A DNA stretch of 64,000 nt, from positions 2,232,001-2,296,000 of the forward strand of contig NZ_CP058907.1 in the NCBI RefSeq assembly GCF_013415845.1, read 5' to 3'. This DNA is from Rhodopseudomonas palustris. Lineage in GTDB: Bacteria > Pseudomonadota > Alphaproteobacteria > Rhizobiales > Xanthobacteraceae. Below are positions 22,529 through 30,842 of the stretch, piece by piece (the stretch's first letter is position 1; each line of letters starts with the position of its first letter). The position numbers and the translations under genes were made by a program. Under the pieces are notes generated by a model, which searched no databases, was not told the origin of the DNA, and saw only the letters and a list, made by a program, of their open reading frames with translations.

Positions 22529-23802
22529 TCGGCGCCAGCGGATTTCTCGGGTCAGCCAAAAGCCGGCTGTTGCCGGCCTCGGTGCCGTTCCGGTTTTTCG
22601 TCGCCGCGGCGGTGGGCCACGTGCTGCTGTGGGGCGCAGTCCTGATCGCGGCAAATGACTTCCCGCGGTTTCGCGGCGGCGCCGGGCCGTCGTTGGCCGC
22701 GGTGCATCTGTTGACGCTCGGCGTGTTGACATTCACCGCGGTCGGCGCCGCGGTGCAGCTCCTCCCGGTGGCGACGACGAGGCCGTTGGCGGCAGTGTGG
22801 CCGATCCGGTTGGCCTCCTGGCTGCTGATCCCTGGCGCGGTGGTGCTGATCGCCGGCATGGCGACTGTTGATAACACCTGGATGATCGCTGGCGCTGCGG
22901 CATCGACGCTTGGGCTGCTGCTGTTCGCCGCTCTGCTGGCGGACAATCTGCGGCGCGCCGGCAGCATGCCCGTGGTGCGCGCCTATGGCTGGGCGGCGTT
23001 CGCGTCGCTGATCGCGTTGGTCGCGCTTGGGCTTGCACTGTCGCTCGATGAGAGGTTCGGATTTCTGATCGATCACGCCGCCGCGGCCCGCGCCCATATG
23101 ATCCTCGGCGGCTTCGGCTTCATGGGCATGCTGGCGCTCGGCTTCAGCCACGTCCTGATCCCGATGTTGGCGCTGTCGAACGCACCGGATCAGCGGATGG
23201 CGTGGTTCGGTTTCGCGGCGGCGGCCGCCGCGGTCGCGCTTGGCACGATCGGAGCGCTTCGCGACGTGATCGCGCTGCAGAGCGCTGCTTGCGTCGTCGG
23301 CGTCGTCGCGGTCGGCCTGCATCTCGGCCTGATGCGCGTTGCGCTCGCTGGCGGGATGCGGAAGCGCCTCGGTCTGTCGTTCGTGCTGATCCGTTTTTCT
23401 TGGGTGATGCTGGCGCTGACGCCCCTCGCAACGCTTGCCGCGCTGCAGGGCTGGGCCGGTCTTGGCGGGCCGACGCTGTTCGGGCTGATGGCGCTCGGCG
23501 GCTGGCTGATGACTTTCCTGCTCGGCGTGCTGCAGCGGATCTTGCCGTTTCTAGCCTCGATGCATATCAGCCGCGCCAGCGGCGGACCGCCGCTGCTCAC
23601 CGACCTCGGCATCGCTGCGCCACTGAAGATCCACGCCGTCTGTCATCTGATCGCGATCCCTGCGCTGGGGCTGGCGATCGTGCTCGACAGTGCTCAGCTC
23701 GCTGCCGGCGCCGCCGTGATCGGCGCCGCCGGGGCGTTGGCTTTCGCCGCTTACCTCGCCAGCATTCTGCCGTCGCTCACCTCAGGTCGTACCCGCAACT
23801 GA
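22525..23802 (+). CDS. NnrS/oxidase-subunit-I-like polytopic membrane protein
   Basis: 425 residues with about twelve hydrophobic helices. AAVHLLTLGVLTFTAVGAAVQLLPV and RAHMILGGFGFMGMLALGFSHVLIPML resemble heme-copper oxidase subunit I-like and NnrS-type membrane proteins, with His residues in similar helix positions. NnrS proteins bind heme and copper and are tied to nitric-oxide stress. It overlaps the TusA-like gene and lies 19 bases before the hemerythrin-like gene. The family is assigned by pattern only. Confidence 0.65.
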   Translation: MIGASGFLGSAKSRLLPASVPFRFFVAAAVGHVLLWGAVLIAANDFPRFRGGAGPSLAAVHLLTLGVLTFTAVGAAVQLLPVATTRPLAAVWPIRLASWLLIPGAVVLIAGMATVDNTWMIAGAAASTLGLLLFAALLADNLRRAGSMPVVRAYGWAAFASLIALVALGLALSLDERFGFLIDHAAAARAHMILGGFGFMGMLALGFSHVLIPMLALSNAPDQRMAWFGFAAAAAAVALGTIGALRDVIALQSAACVVGVVAVGLHLGLMRVALAGGMRKRLGLSFVLIRFSWVMLALTPLATLAALQGWAGLGGPTLFGLMALGGWLMTFLLGVLQRILPFLASMHISRASGGPPLLTDLGIAAPLKIHAVCHLIAIPALGLAIVLDSAQLAAGAAVIGAAGALAFAAYLASILPSLTSGRTRN

Positions 23803-23821
23803 CATTTTGAAGGAGCCAGCC

Positions 23822-24331
23822 ATGTTCGCCAACCGCATCAGCCGGACCCTGCACGACGAACATCGCGCCACCATCGCGCTGATGGAGCGGCTGGAGGCGG
23901 CGATCTCGCGGCGGCAGCCGATCAACATTGCCGATCCCGCCGGTGCGCGGTTGCTCGCCGATCTCGCCGCTGCAATCGAAGCCGATACGCTGCGGCATTT
24001 CGATTTCGAAGAGACCCAGCTGTTCACGATGTTCAACTCGGTCGGTGACCAGCTGATCGGCGATCATCTCACCGAGGAGCACAGCTTCATGCGGCCGCTC
24101 GGCGAGAAGCTGATTGCGCAAGCGCGGGCGGCGCAGGCTGACGGCTTCGACGCCGATAGCTGGCGTGAGTTCAGCCGTTCTGGCGCCGAACTGGTGCAGC
24201 GCATGGTGGTGCATGTACAAAAGGAAGAGATGGCGCTGCTGCCGCTGCTCGACCAGACCATGGACGACGCCACCGAAACCCGCCTGTACGAAGCCTATGT
24301 GCAAGCGAGCCAAGGGACGGTAGCGACATGA
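23822..24331 (+). CDS. Hemerythrin HHE-domain protein
   Basis: 169 residues. The pattern His11-Asp-Glu-His14, then HFDFEETQLF, DHLTEEHSFM and HVQKEEMALLPLL, places His and Glu residues as in hemerythrin HHE domains that bind a di-iron site. Related proteins in denitrifiers repair or protect iron-sulfur centres or sense NO and O2. The ATG at 23822 has AGGAG seven bases upstream (23811-23815). The upstream TTG at 23807 is less likely. It is the last gene of the nos-associated string; about 150 bases with no recognised gene follow. Confidence 0.85.
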   Translation: MFANRISRTLHDEHRATIALMERLEAAISRRQPINIADPAGARLLADLAAAIEADTLRHFDFEETQLFTMFNSVGDQLIGDHLTEEHSFMRPLGEKLIAQARAAQADGFDADSWREFSRSGAELVQRMVVHVQKEEMALLPLLDQTMDDATETRLYEAYVQASQGTVAT

Positions 24332-24481
24332 CCGCATTGCCTGCCGCGCGGGGGTGGGGGGGAGATTTATCTTGCCGTTGCTGCAAGACGGAGCAGGGCA
24401 TGGCGTAACGACGGCGTTGCTGGGCGTTCCGACGGACGCCTTGCGAACGAGCCGTCCGTCACAACTCACCGTTCTGGTTCG

Positions 24482-24733
24482 TTAGTACGTGGTGTTGGTG
24501 CCGAAGACCGAGTCGCGTGACGCCACTAGGCGGGACAGCGATACGATTTGGTACACCGCCGCAATTGCGACAAGAATGTACACGATCCGCGCCGACGTCG
24601 ACGAGGTGGCCGTTTCGGCGCTGCCGTTGCCGAGAAGTGCCGAGACGAGATCGAAGTCGAACAGGCCGACCAATCCCCAGTTCAGTCCGCCGACGATGAT
24701 CAGTAGAAGGGTCAGGATGTTGATGACGCGCAT
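24482..24733 (-). CDS. DUF378 small membrane protein
   Basis: 83 residues from the ATG complementary to 24731-24733, which has GGAGA a few bases upstream. MRVINILTLLLIIVGGLNWGLVGLFDFDLV is the DUF378 hallmark (G-G-L-N-W-G-L-V-G). Two membrane helices. Function is unknown in the family. An in-frame ATG four codons earlier is also possible. Confidence 0.85.
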   Translation of the reverse strand: MRVINILTLLLIIVGGLNWGLVGLFDFDLVSALLGNGSAETATSSTSARIVYILVAIAAVYQIVSLSRLVASRDSVFGTNTTY

Positions 24734-24829
24734 TGCATTCTCCATGTGTCGCCGAGCCAACCGCAATGCGGGATGCTCGTTCCTAACGCACGGTGTGATG
24801 AGGCGCGGACGACCGAGACGATCCACCTC

Positions 24830-25690
24830 TCAGATGAACGGTTTGCCGCCGGTGACCGCGACCGTCATGCCGGACGTGTAGCTCGACAACGGATCGGCCA
24901 GCATCACATAGGCTGTGGCAAGCTCCGCGGGCTGGCCGGCGCGGCCCAGCGGAACCTGCTTGCCGAAGTTCTTCACCGCGTCATCCGGCATCGTCGAGGG
25001 AATGAGCGGCGTCCAGATCGGGCCGGGCGCGACCGCATTGGCGCGGATGCCTTTGCTGGCGAGCATCTGCGCCAAGCCGCCGGTGAAGTTCTGGATCGCA
25101 CCCTTGGTCGTTGCATAGGCGAGCAGCATCGGGTTAGGCATGTCGGAATTGACCGAGGCCGTGTTGATGATCGCGCTGCCCGGCTTCATGTGCGGCACCG
25201 CGGCCTTGGTCAGATAGAACATCGCGTGGATGTTGACGGCGAACGTCGTCTGCCACTCCTCGTCGCTGATGTCGCTGATATCCTTGAAGGTCGCCTGATG
25301 CGCGGCGTTGTTGACCAGGAGGTCGATCCGGCCGAATTCCTCGACGGCGTGGTCGACCACGTTGCGGCAATGATGCTGCTCGGAGATATCGCCGGCGACC
25401 AGCACTGCCTTGCGGCCTTCTGCCTCGACCAGCTCCTTGACCTGCCGGGCGTCGTCATCCTCGCTCAGATAGGCGATCAGCAGGTCGGCGCCTTCACGGG
25501 CGTAGGCGATCGCGACCGCACGTCCGATGCCGCTGTCGCCGCCGGTGATGATCGCGACCTTTCGGGTCAGCTTGCCGGAGCCCTTGTAGCTGTGCTCGCC
25601 ATGATCGGGACGCGGCGTCATCTTGTCTGTCGAGCCCGGCATGGATTGGCGCTGGCTCGGGTAGGGCGGCTCCGGATATGTCTGCGTCAT
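24830..25690 (-). CDS. Short-chain dehydrogenase/reductase
   Basis: 286 residues. The NAD(P) loop is TGGDSGIGRAVA near residue 49; NNAA follows; catalytic Ser lies in NTASVNS; and YATTK supplies Tyr and Lys. The Pro-rich N-terminal extension (YPEPPYPSQ...) is typical of the YghA/YhdF-like subgroup found in general stress regulons. The substrate is unknown. An AGGATC sequence close to the start may act as ribosome site. It stands alone in a minus-strand block with regulators. Confidence 0.88.
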   Translation of the reverse strand: MTQTYPEPPYPSQRQSMPGSTDKMTPRPDHGEHSYKGSGKLTRKVAIITGGDSGIGRAVAIAYAREGADLLIAYLSEDDDARQVKELVEAEGRKAVLVAGDISEQHHCRNVVDHAVEEFGRIDLLVNNAAHQATFKDISDISDEEWQTTFAVNIHAMFYLTKAAVPHMKPGSAIINTASVNSDMPNPMLLAYATTKGAIQNFTGGLAQMLASKGIRANAVAPGPIWTPLIPSTMPDDAVKNFGKQVPLGRAGQPAELATAYVMLADPLSSYTSGMTVAVTGGKPFI

Positions 25691-25757
25691 CAGCAGATCC
25701 TCATGTCGCAGCGCTAACCGCGGGAGCGCGTGGCTGTTCCTTGGAAGGGCCGATCGG

Positions 25758-26126
25758 TCAGGTCTGGAACAGCGCGCTGATCACCGTTTCGGGATCGGCC
25801 GGCTTTTCGCATCGGACGATGTGGTCGAACCGAGCAGGAATGGTGTGATGATCGTAGCCGGTCGAGAACACGAACCGAACGCCGCGCGCGGTGAGTTCGT
25901 CGGCGATCGGATACACCATCTTGCCCTGCAGATTGATGTCGAGTACCGCCGCATCGAGATGCTGGTTCGACGACACGGCGGCCAGCGCGTCCTCGATCCG
26001 CGAGAACGGGCCGACGACTTCGGCACCACTCTCCTCGAACTTGCGCATCATGTCATCGGCGATGAAGTACTCGTCCTCGACCAGAAGAATCCGGAGGCCG
26101 GCCAACGCGGTGGACTGACTGATCAT
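25758..26126 (-). CDS. Single-domain response regulator
   Basis: 122 residues, receiver domain only. The acidic pair is in LLVEDEYFIADD, the phospho-acceptor is Asp63 in VLDINLQG, Thr/Ser is in FSTGYD, and Lys108 is in CEKPAD. There is no output domain, so it probably acts by phosphotransfer or protein contact. Its ATG overlaps the kinase stop (ATGA), which makes a kinase-regulator pair. Such pairs with HWE kinases often feed the alphaproteobacterial general stress response, which here is inference. Confidence 0.9.
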   Translation of the reverse strand: MISQSTALAGLRILLVEDEYFIADDMMRKFEESGAEVVGPFSRIEDALAAVSSNQHLDAAVLDINLQGKMVYPIADELTARGVRFVFSTGYDHHTIPARFDHIVRCEKPADPETVISALFQT

Positions 26127-28024
26127 GACGCCTGCTCCGCTTCGGTCGTATCGAGGGGAAGGCTGATCGTGCACCGTACGCCGACGTCCCTCAACTCGAA
26201 TGTAGTGGTCGCGCTCAGCGCATAAGGCAGCGCGCGTTCGATCAGCTTGCGTCCGTAGCCGCCGTTCTGTGCGCCTGGGGTATTGGGTTGTTCCGAGCTG
26301 CGGCCATGTTCGATCCAGGCGAGTTCGAGATGGCGCCCGTCCGGTGCCTTGCGAATCTCCCAGGCGACTTCGAGACGGCCGACGAGAATCGACAGAGCGC
26401 CACATTTGCGGGCATTGGTAGCAAGCTCGTGGAGCGCCAGCGCCAGCGTCTGAACGCTGGAATTGCGCAACGGCACGTTCGGCCCGCTGATCGTGACCCG
26501 GTTCCGGTCGACCGGGCCCAAGGCATCGAGGGCGGCCCGCACTAGCGTGGCAATGGTAATTGGTTCTTGCGCTGAACGTGACAGCAGTCCCTGAACCCGG
26601 GCGAGGGCGGTCAGCCGGTCGTTGAATTGGGGGCGGAACTCTTCCATCGTGCCGCAGCTCGCCATCGTCTGCTCGGCGATCGATTGCACCACGGCAATCA
26701 GGTTGCGGGTGCGATGCTGTAGTTCGGTCACCATCACTTCCTGGCGCTGCTGCATGCGGCGCAGATCGTCGATGTCGGTGGAGGTGCCGAGCCATGTCAG
26801 GATCTCGCCGTCGCTGTCACGCACCGGCGCGGCCCGGATCGCGAACCAGCGATAGGTCTCGGTGAGACCGTGGCGGATGCGGTATTCGGTTTCGAACGAG
26901 CCGGTCTCATTGGCGCGCGACCAAGCCGTCGATGCTGTGCGCCGGTCGTCGGGATGCACCGCGTCCTGCCAGCCGAAAGCGAGGCTGCGCATCGGGGCGA
27001 GGCCGGTGAAGTCGCTCCATTGCGGGCTCGACCAGATCCAGCCTCCATCCGAGGATGCCTGCCAGACCAATTGCGGAATGCCTTCGATCAGCGCGCGCTG
27101 GCGCGCTTCACTCTGGCGGATGCGCTCTTCGTTTCGGCGCCGCTCGGTGACATCCTGACCGATCTTGAGGAAGCCCTGACTCTGCCCGTCGCCGCCGCGC
27201 ACACTGGTGACACTGCCTTCGATGAAGACCCGCGATCCGCCTTTGTGGGCGTGCCAACGGATGTTGGGAGCCGAGCCGTCGCGGCGCGCTGTCTCGATTT
27301 CTTTGACGTCCGCGCCGGAGGCTCGATCCTCGGCCGTGAACAGCATGTTGGCCGAACGGCCCTTGGCCTCTGCGGCCGTCCATCCGAACACCGCTTCGGC
27401 ACCCGGCAGCCAATCGACGATCCGATCGTTGGCATCGGTGGTGAAGATTGCGTAGTCGCGCGCGGCTTCGACGATCAGTCGAAACCGCTCTTCGGCGTCC
27501 CGGAGCGCGCGTACTTTGTTGAGACGGTCGATCACCGGTCCGAGGATGGTGGAATAGGTGCGCAGGAATTCGACGTCGTCCTGTGAAAACTCGCGCGGCT
27601 CGGAACTTTCGACCTGGAGCAAACCATACAGCGTTCTGCCCGGCAGTAGGATCGGGACGTTGACGAGCGCGACCACACCGGCGGCTTCCATGAAGGCGGC
27701 AAGGTCGTATTGGGGCTCGGTGTGGACGTCGCGAATGATGTCGAGGGGGCTGCCATCGGGCGAGAAACGCTCGGAGGCGATGTCGCGCATCGGCAGCCGG
27801 AGCTTGCCAACGATGCCATCGCCCAAGCCGACTCCGGCGCGCACGAACAGGCTTCGTTTGCTCGGTTCGATCTCGAGAACATTTGCGCGCTGTGTGCCCA
27901 GCGCGTTGCCGACGAGGCGACAGGCTTCCGTCAGAATGTCGGCCAGATTGTCGTTGCTCAGCGCGAACTCACCGAAGTCGGCGAGCAGCTTTTGCCGCTT
28001 CCGCCATCGCAGGTAATGATCCAT
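26123..28024 (-). CDS. Soluble GAF-PAS-PAS-HWE histidine kinase
   Basis: 633 residues from the ATG complementary to 28022-28024, with GGAG about nine bases before it. A GAF domain covers residues about 15-165, PAS about 175-295 and a second PAS/PAC about 305-425. The kinase core has His437 in ELQHRTRNLIAVVQS, the HWE/HisKA_2-type box. The ATP-binding part starts with HELATNARK at about 532. There are no membrane helices, so it senses a cytoplasmic signal. The open frame extends ten codons further. It is coupled to the receiver at 25758. Confidence 0.9.
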   Translation of the reverse strand: MDHYLRWRKRQKLLADFGEFALSNDNLADILTEACRLVGNALGTQRANVLEIEPSKRSLFVRAGVGLGDGIVGKLRLPMRDIASERFSPDGSPLDIIRDVHTEPQYDLAAFMEAAGVVALVNVPILLPGRTLYGLLQVESSEPREFSQDDVEFLRTYSTILGPVIDRLNKVRALRDAEERFRLIVEAARDYAIFTTDANDRIVDWLPGAEAVFGWTAAEAKGRSANMLFTAEDRASGADVKEIETARRDGSAPNIRWHAHKGGSRVFIEGSVTSVRGGDGQSQGFLKIGQDVTERRRNEERIRQSEARQRALIEGIPQLVWQASSDGGWIWSSPQWSDFTGLAPMRSLAFGWQDAVHPDDRRTASTAWSRANETGSFETEYRIRHGLTETYRWFAIRAAPVRDSDGEILTWLGTSTDIDDLRRMQQRQEVMVTELQHRTRNLIAVVQSIAEQTMASCGTMEEFRPQFNDRLTALARVQGLLSRSAQEPITIATLVRAALDALGPVDRNRVTISGPNVPLRNSSVQTLALALHELATNARKCGALSILVGRLEVAWEIRKAPDGRHLELAWIEHGRSSEQPNTPGAQNGGYGRKLIERALPYALSATTTFELRDVGVRCTISLPLDTTEAEQAS

Positions 28025-28111
28025 TGCGGGACTCCGGGGAATCACCGCGTTCAACCTGGGAGGAGAGACAACGTTCCTATTGCCGATTCATCGCTTGCCG
28101 ATACTCCGCGC

Positions 28112-28309
28112 TCAGCGGCGCGCGTCGCGGGCGTCCAGCCAGGCGATGATCCCGAGCGCCGCTTCCATTGACCGGGCGCGTCTTTCCCAGTTCTCATAAG
28201 CCTCACGGTCGCCGCTTTGCTCGGCCTCCTGCTTCCAGCGATCCGAAAACGCGGACAGCCGTTCTTCGAGCGACAGATGCTGCTTGGTTCGGTTGCGAGG
28301 CTTCTTCAC
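28112..28309 (-). CDS. Small conserved basic protein of unknown function
   Basis: 65 residues: MKKPRNRTKQHLSLEERLSA then a charged helix ending IIAWLDARDARR. The pattern resembles short Rhizobiales proteins with a basic 'KKPRNRT' head and an amphipathic helical body. No domain can be named. It is a single gene between two kinase units. Codon use is like that of its neighbours, which supports it being real. Confidence 0.6.
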   Translation of the reverse strand: MKKPRNRTKQHLSLEERLSAFSDRWKQEAEQSGDREAYENWERRARSMEAALGIIAWLDARDARR

Positions 28310-28451
28310 ACGCAGATCCCTTTCGTCATCGGGATCAAATTAAGGGCGCGGCTCCAGCGATGCATTCACCTATGCTAATCGCGGGTGCAGAAGTGGCGGA
28401 TCCTGGACGCTGAATAGTACCGAAAGTTGTCAAGATGACTTGACAATTCGA

Positions 28452-29138
28452 TCAGCCAGCTTGGCTTCCGTCGACCCGCTCCGACAGCGGAAAACGGATC
28501 GTGCAGCGAAGGCCGTCGGGCTCGAAGGTAAGGTCGGTCTTCGCTTTCAGTTCGTATTCGAGCGTGCGCGTCAGGACCTCGGTGCCGAAGCCGTGATGGG
28601 ATGGTTCGGCAACGGGAGCGGTGTCGGTTTCCTTCCAGACGAAGGTCAGCATCGGCGCCGGGCCGTCGCTTGCGACGCTCCAACGGATTTCGATGGTCCC
28701 GTCGCCGCCCAGGGCACCGTGCTCGACGGCATTGACGGCGAGTTCATGCACGGCGAGTGCAAGCACCTGTCCGGCCCGGGCCTGCAGATGCAGGTCGGGC
28801 CCAGCAAACGTGACCCGCTCACCGTCGCGCGCCTGATAGTGCAGGAGTTCATCGGCCAGCAGCTTGTGGAAGTCGATCGCGCCCTGTTCGTCGGCGATCG
28901 CTTGGGCGCGCATCAAGGCGTCGAGACGATCCTCGAGATGTCCCACATAGGTATCGAGATCGTGACGTTTGCTGGCTGACTTTCGGATGATGGTCCGCAG
29001 CATAGCCACAGTGCTGCGCAGGCGATGGCGGAGTTCGCCGGGGGCATCACGCTTGTCGAGCAGTCGCCGCAGGCGGCGATTGTCGGCCTCGAGTTCGGCT
29101 ATCCGGCTGTTGGTGTCATCGGTCGGCATGGGTCTCAC
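28452..29138 (-). CDS. HWE-type histidine kinase without sensor domain
   Basis: 228 residues. An N-terminal coiled coil (IAELEADNRRLRRLLDKRD) leads to a HisKA_2-like H-box with His38 in LRHRLRSTVAML, then an ATPase domain with HELAVNAVEHGAL at 131-143 and GFGTEVLTR as a G-box. There is no sensing domain. The GTG at 29138 overlaps the stop of the Crp/Fnr gene as GTGA; ATG 29129 is an alternative. The coupling suggests that the regulator and the kinase act in one circuit. Confidence 0.8.
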   Translation of the reverse strand: MRPMPTDDTNSRIAELEADNRRLRRLLDKRDAPGELRHRLRSTVAMLRTIIRKSASKRHDLDTYVGHLEDRLDALMRAQAIADEQGAIDFHKLLADELLHYQARDGERVTFAGPDLHLQARAGQVLALAVHELAVNAVEHGALGGDGTIEIRWSVASDGPAPMLTFVWKETDTAPVAEPSHHGFGTEVLTRTLEYELKAKTDLTFEPDGLRCTIRFPLSERVDGSQAG

Positions 29139-29902
29139 CGCGTGGTCGTTCCGAGGTCAGAGCCGTCGGTGTTCAGCAGCGACAGCGGGCCGAACAGGTG
29201 CAGATATCCTGCATCGAAGAACGACAATTCGCGCAGTCCTTCGAGGTTGTGAATCGTCAAGCGGCGACCGCGCAGCGAAATCATGCCCGTCCGTCTCAGC
29301 TCCTGCAGCGAGCGGTTGATGTGTACCATCGACATGCCGAGCAGATCGCCGAGGTCGGCCTGCGTGATCGGCATTTCGTAGGACAGTTCGTCCTCGTCGA
29401 CGAGGCCGACCAATCCGAGCCGCAGATGAAGCTCGCAAAACAGGTGTCCGAGCCGTTCGGTCGCGGTTCGCCGTCCGAGGCTGACGAGGTGCTCGCGCTC
29501 GATCGCGGAGGCGACCAGCAGGTCCCACCACAGCGCTTCCTCGATCCGTGGACTGAGCTGCGCCGCGCTGCGGACCGCATCCGTCCGCACCCGCGCGATC
29601 ACCGCAGGCGTGAGGGTTCCGATCGGATGGTCCATGAAGCGGGGAAGCGCGCCGAACGGCTCGCACAGGTCGCCTGGCAGGAACAGGGAGATGATCTGGC
29701 GGCGACCGTTCTCCAGCGTGGTATAGCGGCAGGCCCAGCCCTCGACCAGAAGCGGCAGATAGTGCGGTTGTCCGCCGACCGGCGCGAGATCCTCCCGGGC
29801 GCCGATGCAGCGGCTCGACTGGGTGAGACGGAGGAGAATCTCCTCGCTGTCCTTTGTCAACCGAGCTCCGTGCCGAAGCTTGCGCAGGAACGGGTGAACC
29901 AT
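29135..29902 (-). CDS. Crp/Fnr-family transcription regulator
   Basis: 255 residues from the ATG complementary to 29900-29902 (MVHPFLRKLRHGARL). The cyclic-nucleotide-like beta roll spans about residues 20-140 (CRYTTLENGRRQIISLFLPGD). The winged helix lies at 178-205 (ITQADLGDLLGMSMVHINRSL). No Cys cluster of the FNR type is visible at the N-terminus, so an oxygen-sensing Fe-S cluster is unlikely. The 5' extension of the open frame lacks the family pattern. Many rhizobial relatives of this subgroup pair with HWE kinases. A link to the nos promoter is possible but not shown. Confidence 0.88.
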   Translation of the reverse strand: MVHPFLRKLRHGARLTKDSEEILLRLTQSSRCIGAREDLAPVGGQPHYLPLLVEGWACRYTTLENGRRQIISLFLPGDLCEPFGALPRFMDHPIGTLTPAVIARVRTDAVRSAAQLSPRIEEALWWDLLVASAIEREHLVSLGRRTATERLGHLFCELHLRLGLVGLVDEDELSYEMPITQADLGDLLGMSMVHINRSLQELRRTGMISLRGRRLTIHNLEGLRELSFFDAGYLHLFGPLSLLNTDGSDLGTTTR

Positions 29903-30189
29903 CGGTACGCCTTTATGATTGGCTTCATCGGGCGACGCGGGATCATCTCCGCCGAGACAGTGTGCACAAAGAACACGTCCACGTCGAACTAATGCAAAAC
30001 ATGCGTCTCTTTGAAAAACGTCCGGCCGGCGGTTGTCGCTCTCCATGGGCGGCGACGGGCAGGCGACGCTAGACCCGGCTCCCACGCAACACGCTCCCGA
30101 CGGAATGGTTCCCGTCGGGCCGCGACAGTCGGCTGCACCAGCCTCGGCTCGATCGAGGAACGACTGCGACGCTCAACGCTTATGGGGCT
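29903..30189. other. Intergenic region, no gene recognised
   Basis: 287 bases between the divergent Crp/Fnr gene and the small membrane protein. Short open frames here have no family pattern. An AT-rich patch near 29925-30015 may hold promoters. No clear palindrome was found. Confidence 0.4.
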
Positions 30190-30312
30190 ATGGACGACGA
30201 CAAACTCGAAGCCAAGCGCACCGGCAACGAACCTGCTCCGATCCTATTGCTGGTGGTCGCGGTGGCTCCCTTGGTCGCGATCGCGGCCTGGCTGCTGGGC
30301 CTGTTTGGCTGA
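30190..30312 (+). CDS. 40-residue single-span membrane protein
   Basis: A short open frame: ATG 30190 to TGA 30310-30312. The protein has a charged head (MDDDKLEAKRTGNEPAP) and one hydrophobic helix (ILLLVVAVAPLVAIAAWLLG) ending LFG. The in-frame codons are GC-rich in third positions like real genes here. A GGGG stretch lies seven bases before the ATG. No family is known to me. Alternative: a chance frame; the clean head-plus-helix layout argues against that. Confidence 0.5.
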   Translation: MDDDKLEAKRTGNEPAPILLLVVAVAPLVAIAAWLLGLFG

Positions 30313-30392
30313 CGTCAGAGGCTGTTTGCTGCGACCAGCGCCTGCTGCTGCAGCGCATTCCCCGGCGCCGCGCGCTCGGCGCGGTCGCGTGA

Positions 30393-30620
30393 TGCAGGCT
30401 GCCAGACGAGATACTCAAGAACACCTTCGCCATTAATGCTTTCGAGCACTTCGAGATCGCCGCCTACAAGTCGCTGCTGTCGCTCGCCGACATCGCCGGG
30501 TTGAGCTCTGCCAAGCCGCTGCTGCAGGAGTCATTGAAGGAGGAGGAAGCGATGGCGGCGTGGATCGACCAGGATATCGATAGCGTCACGCGCTCATACG
30601 TTCAGGCCCAGGCGGCCTGA
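30393..30620 (+). pseudogene. 5'-truncated DUF892/YciF-like gene remnant
   Basis: The frame 30393-30620 encodes about 75 residues. They include AFEHFEIAAYKSLLSLADIAG and PLLQESLKEEEAMAAWIDQ, the C-terminal half of the DUF892 (YciE/YciF) ferritin-like family, with Glu and His residues of the di-iron helices. An in-frame TGA at 30390-30392 and the absence of an ATG upstream show that the first half is missing. Full-length members are about 160-170 residues. No insertion element is visible at the break. Confidence 0.7.
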
Positions 30621-30650
30621 GGTCGCTAAGCTGATCGATTGCAAGACGGT

Positions 30651-30669
30651 GGCCGGGTTCAGCCCGGCC
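30651..30669 (+). terminator. GC-rich hairpin after the DUF892 remnant
   Basis: GGCCGGG at 30651-30657 pairs with CCCGGCC at 30663-30669, with a five-base loop and then GTTTGCGGTTT. This looks like a factor-independent terminator with a short T run. It would stop plus-strand transcripts from the small membrane protein and the remnant before the convergent dehydrogenase gene. Confidence 0.5.
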
Positions 30670-30842
30670 GTTTGCGGTTTGGGCTTCTTTCCGACCCCTC
30701 TCCGGAGAAGCGCTTAGCAGGCAGCGCGTTCGGGTTTGTTCCAGGCCTCCATGCGTCGCTACGTCGACAAGTGAAAGGACGTAGACCGGGACGAGGCCCG
30801 GCATCATGAGCGATGGATCGTTCGGCGACGTCCGGACGTCGC

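Noticed and set aside
24332-24481. Possible small gene after the hemerythrin-like gene
   Set aside because: Frames are short and without pattern; it appears to be a non-coding gap between convergent genes.
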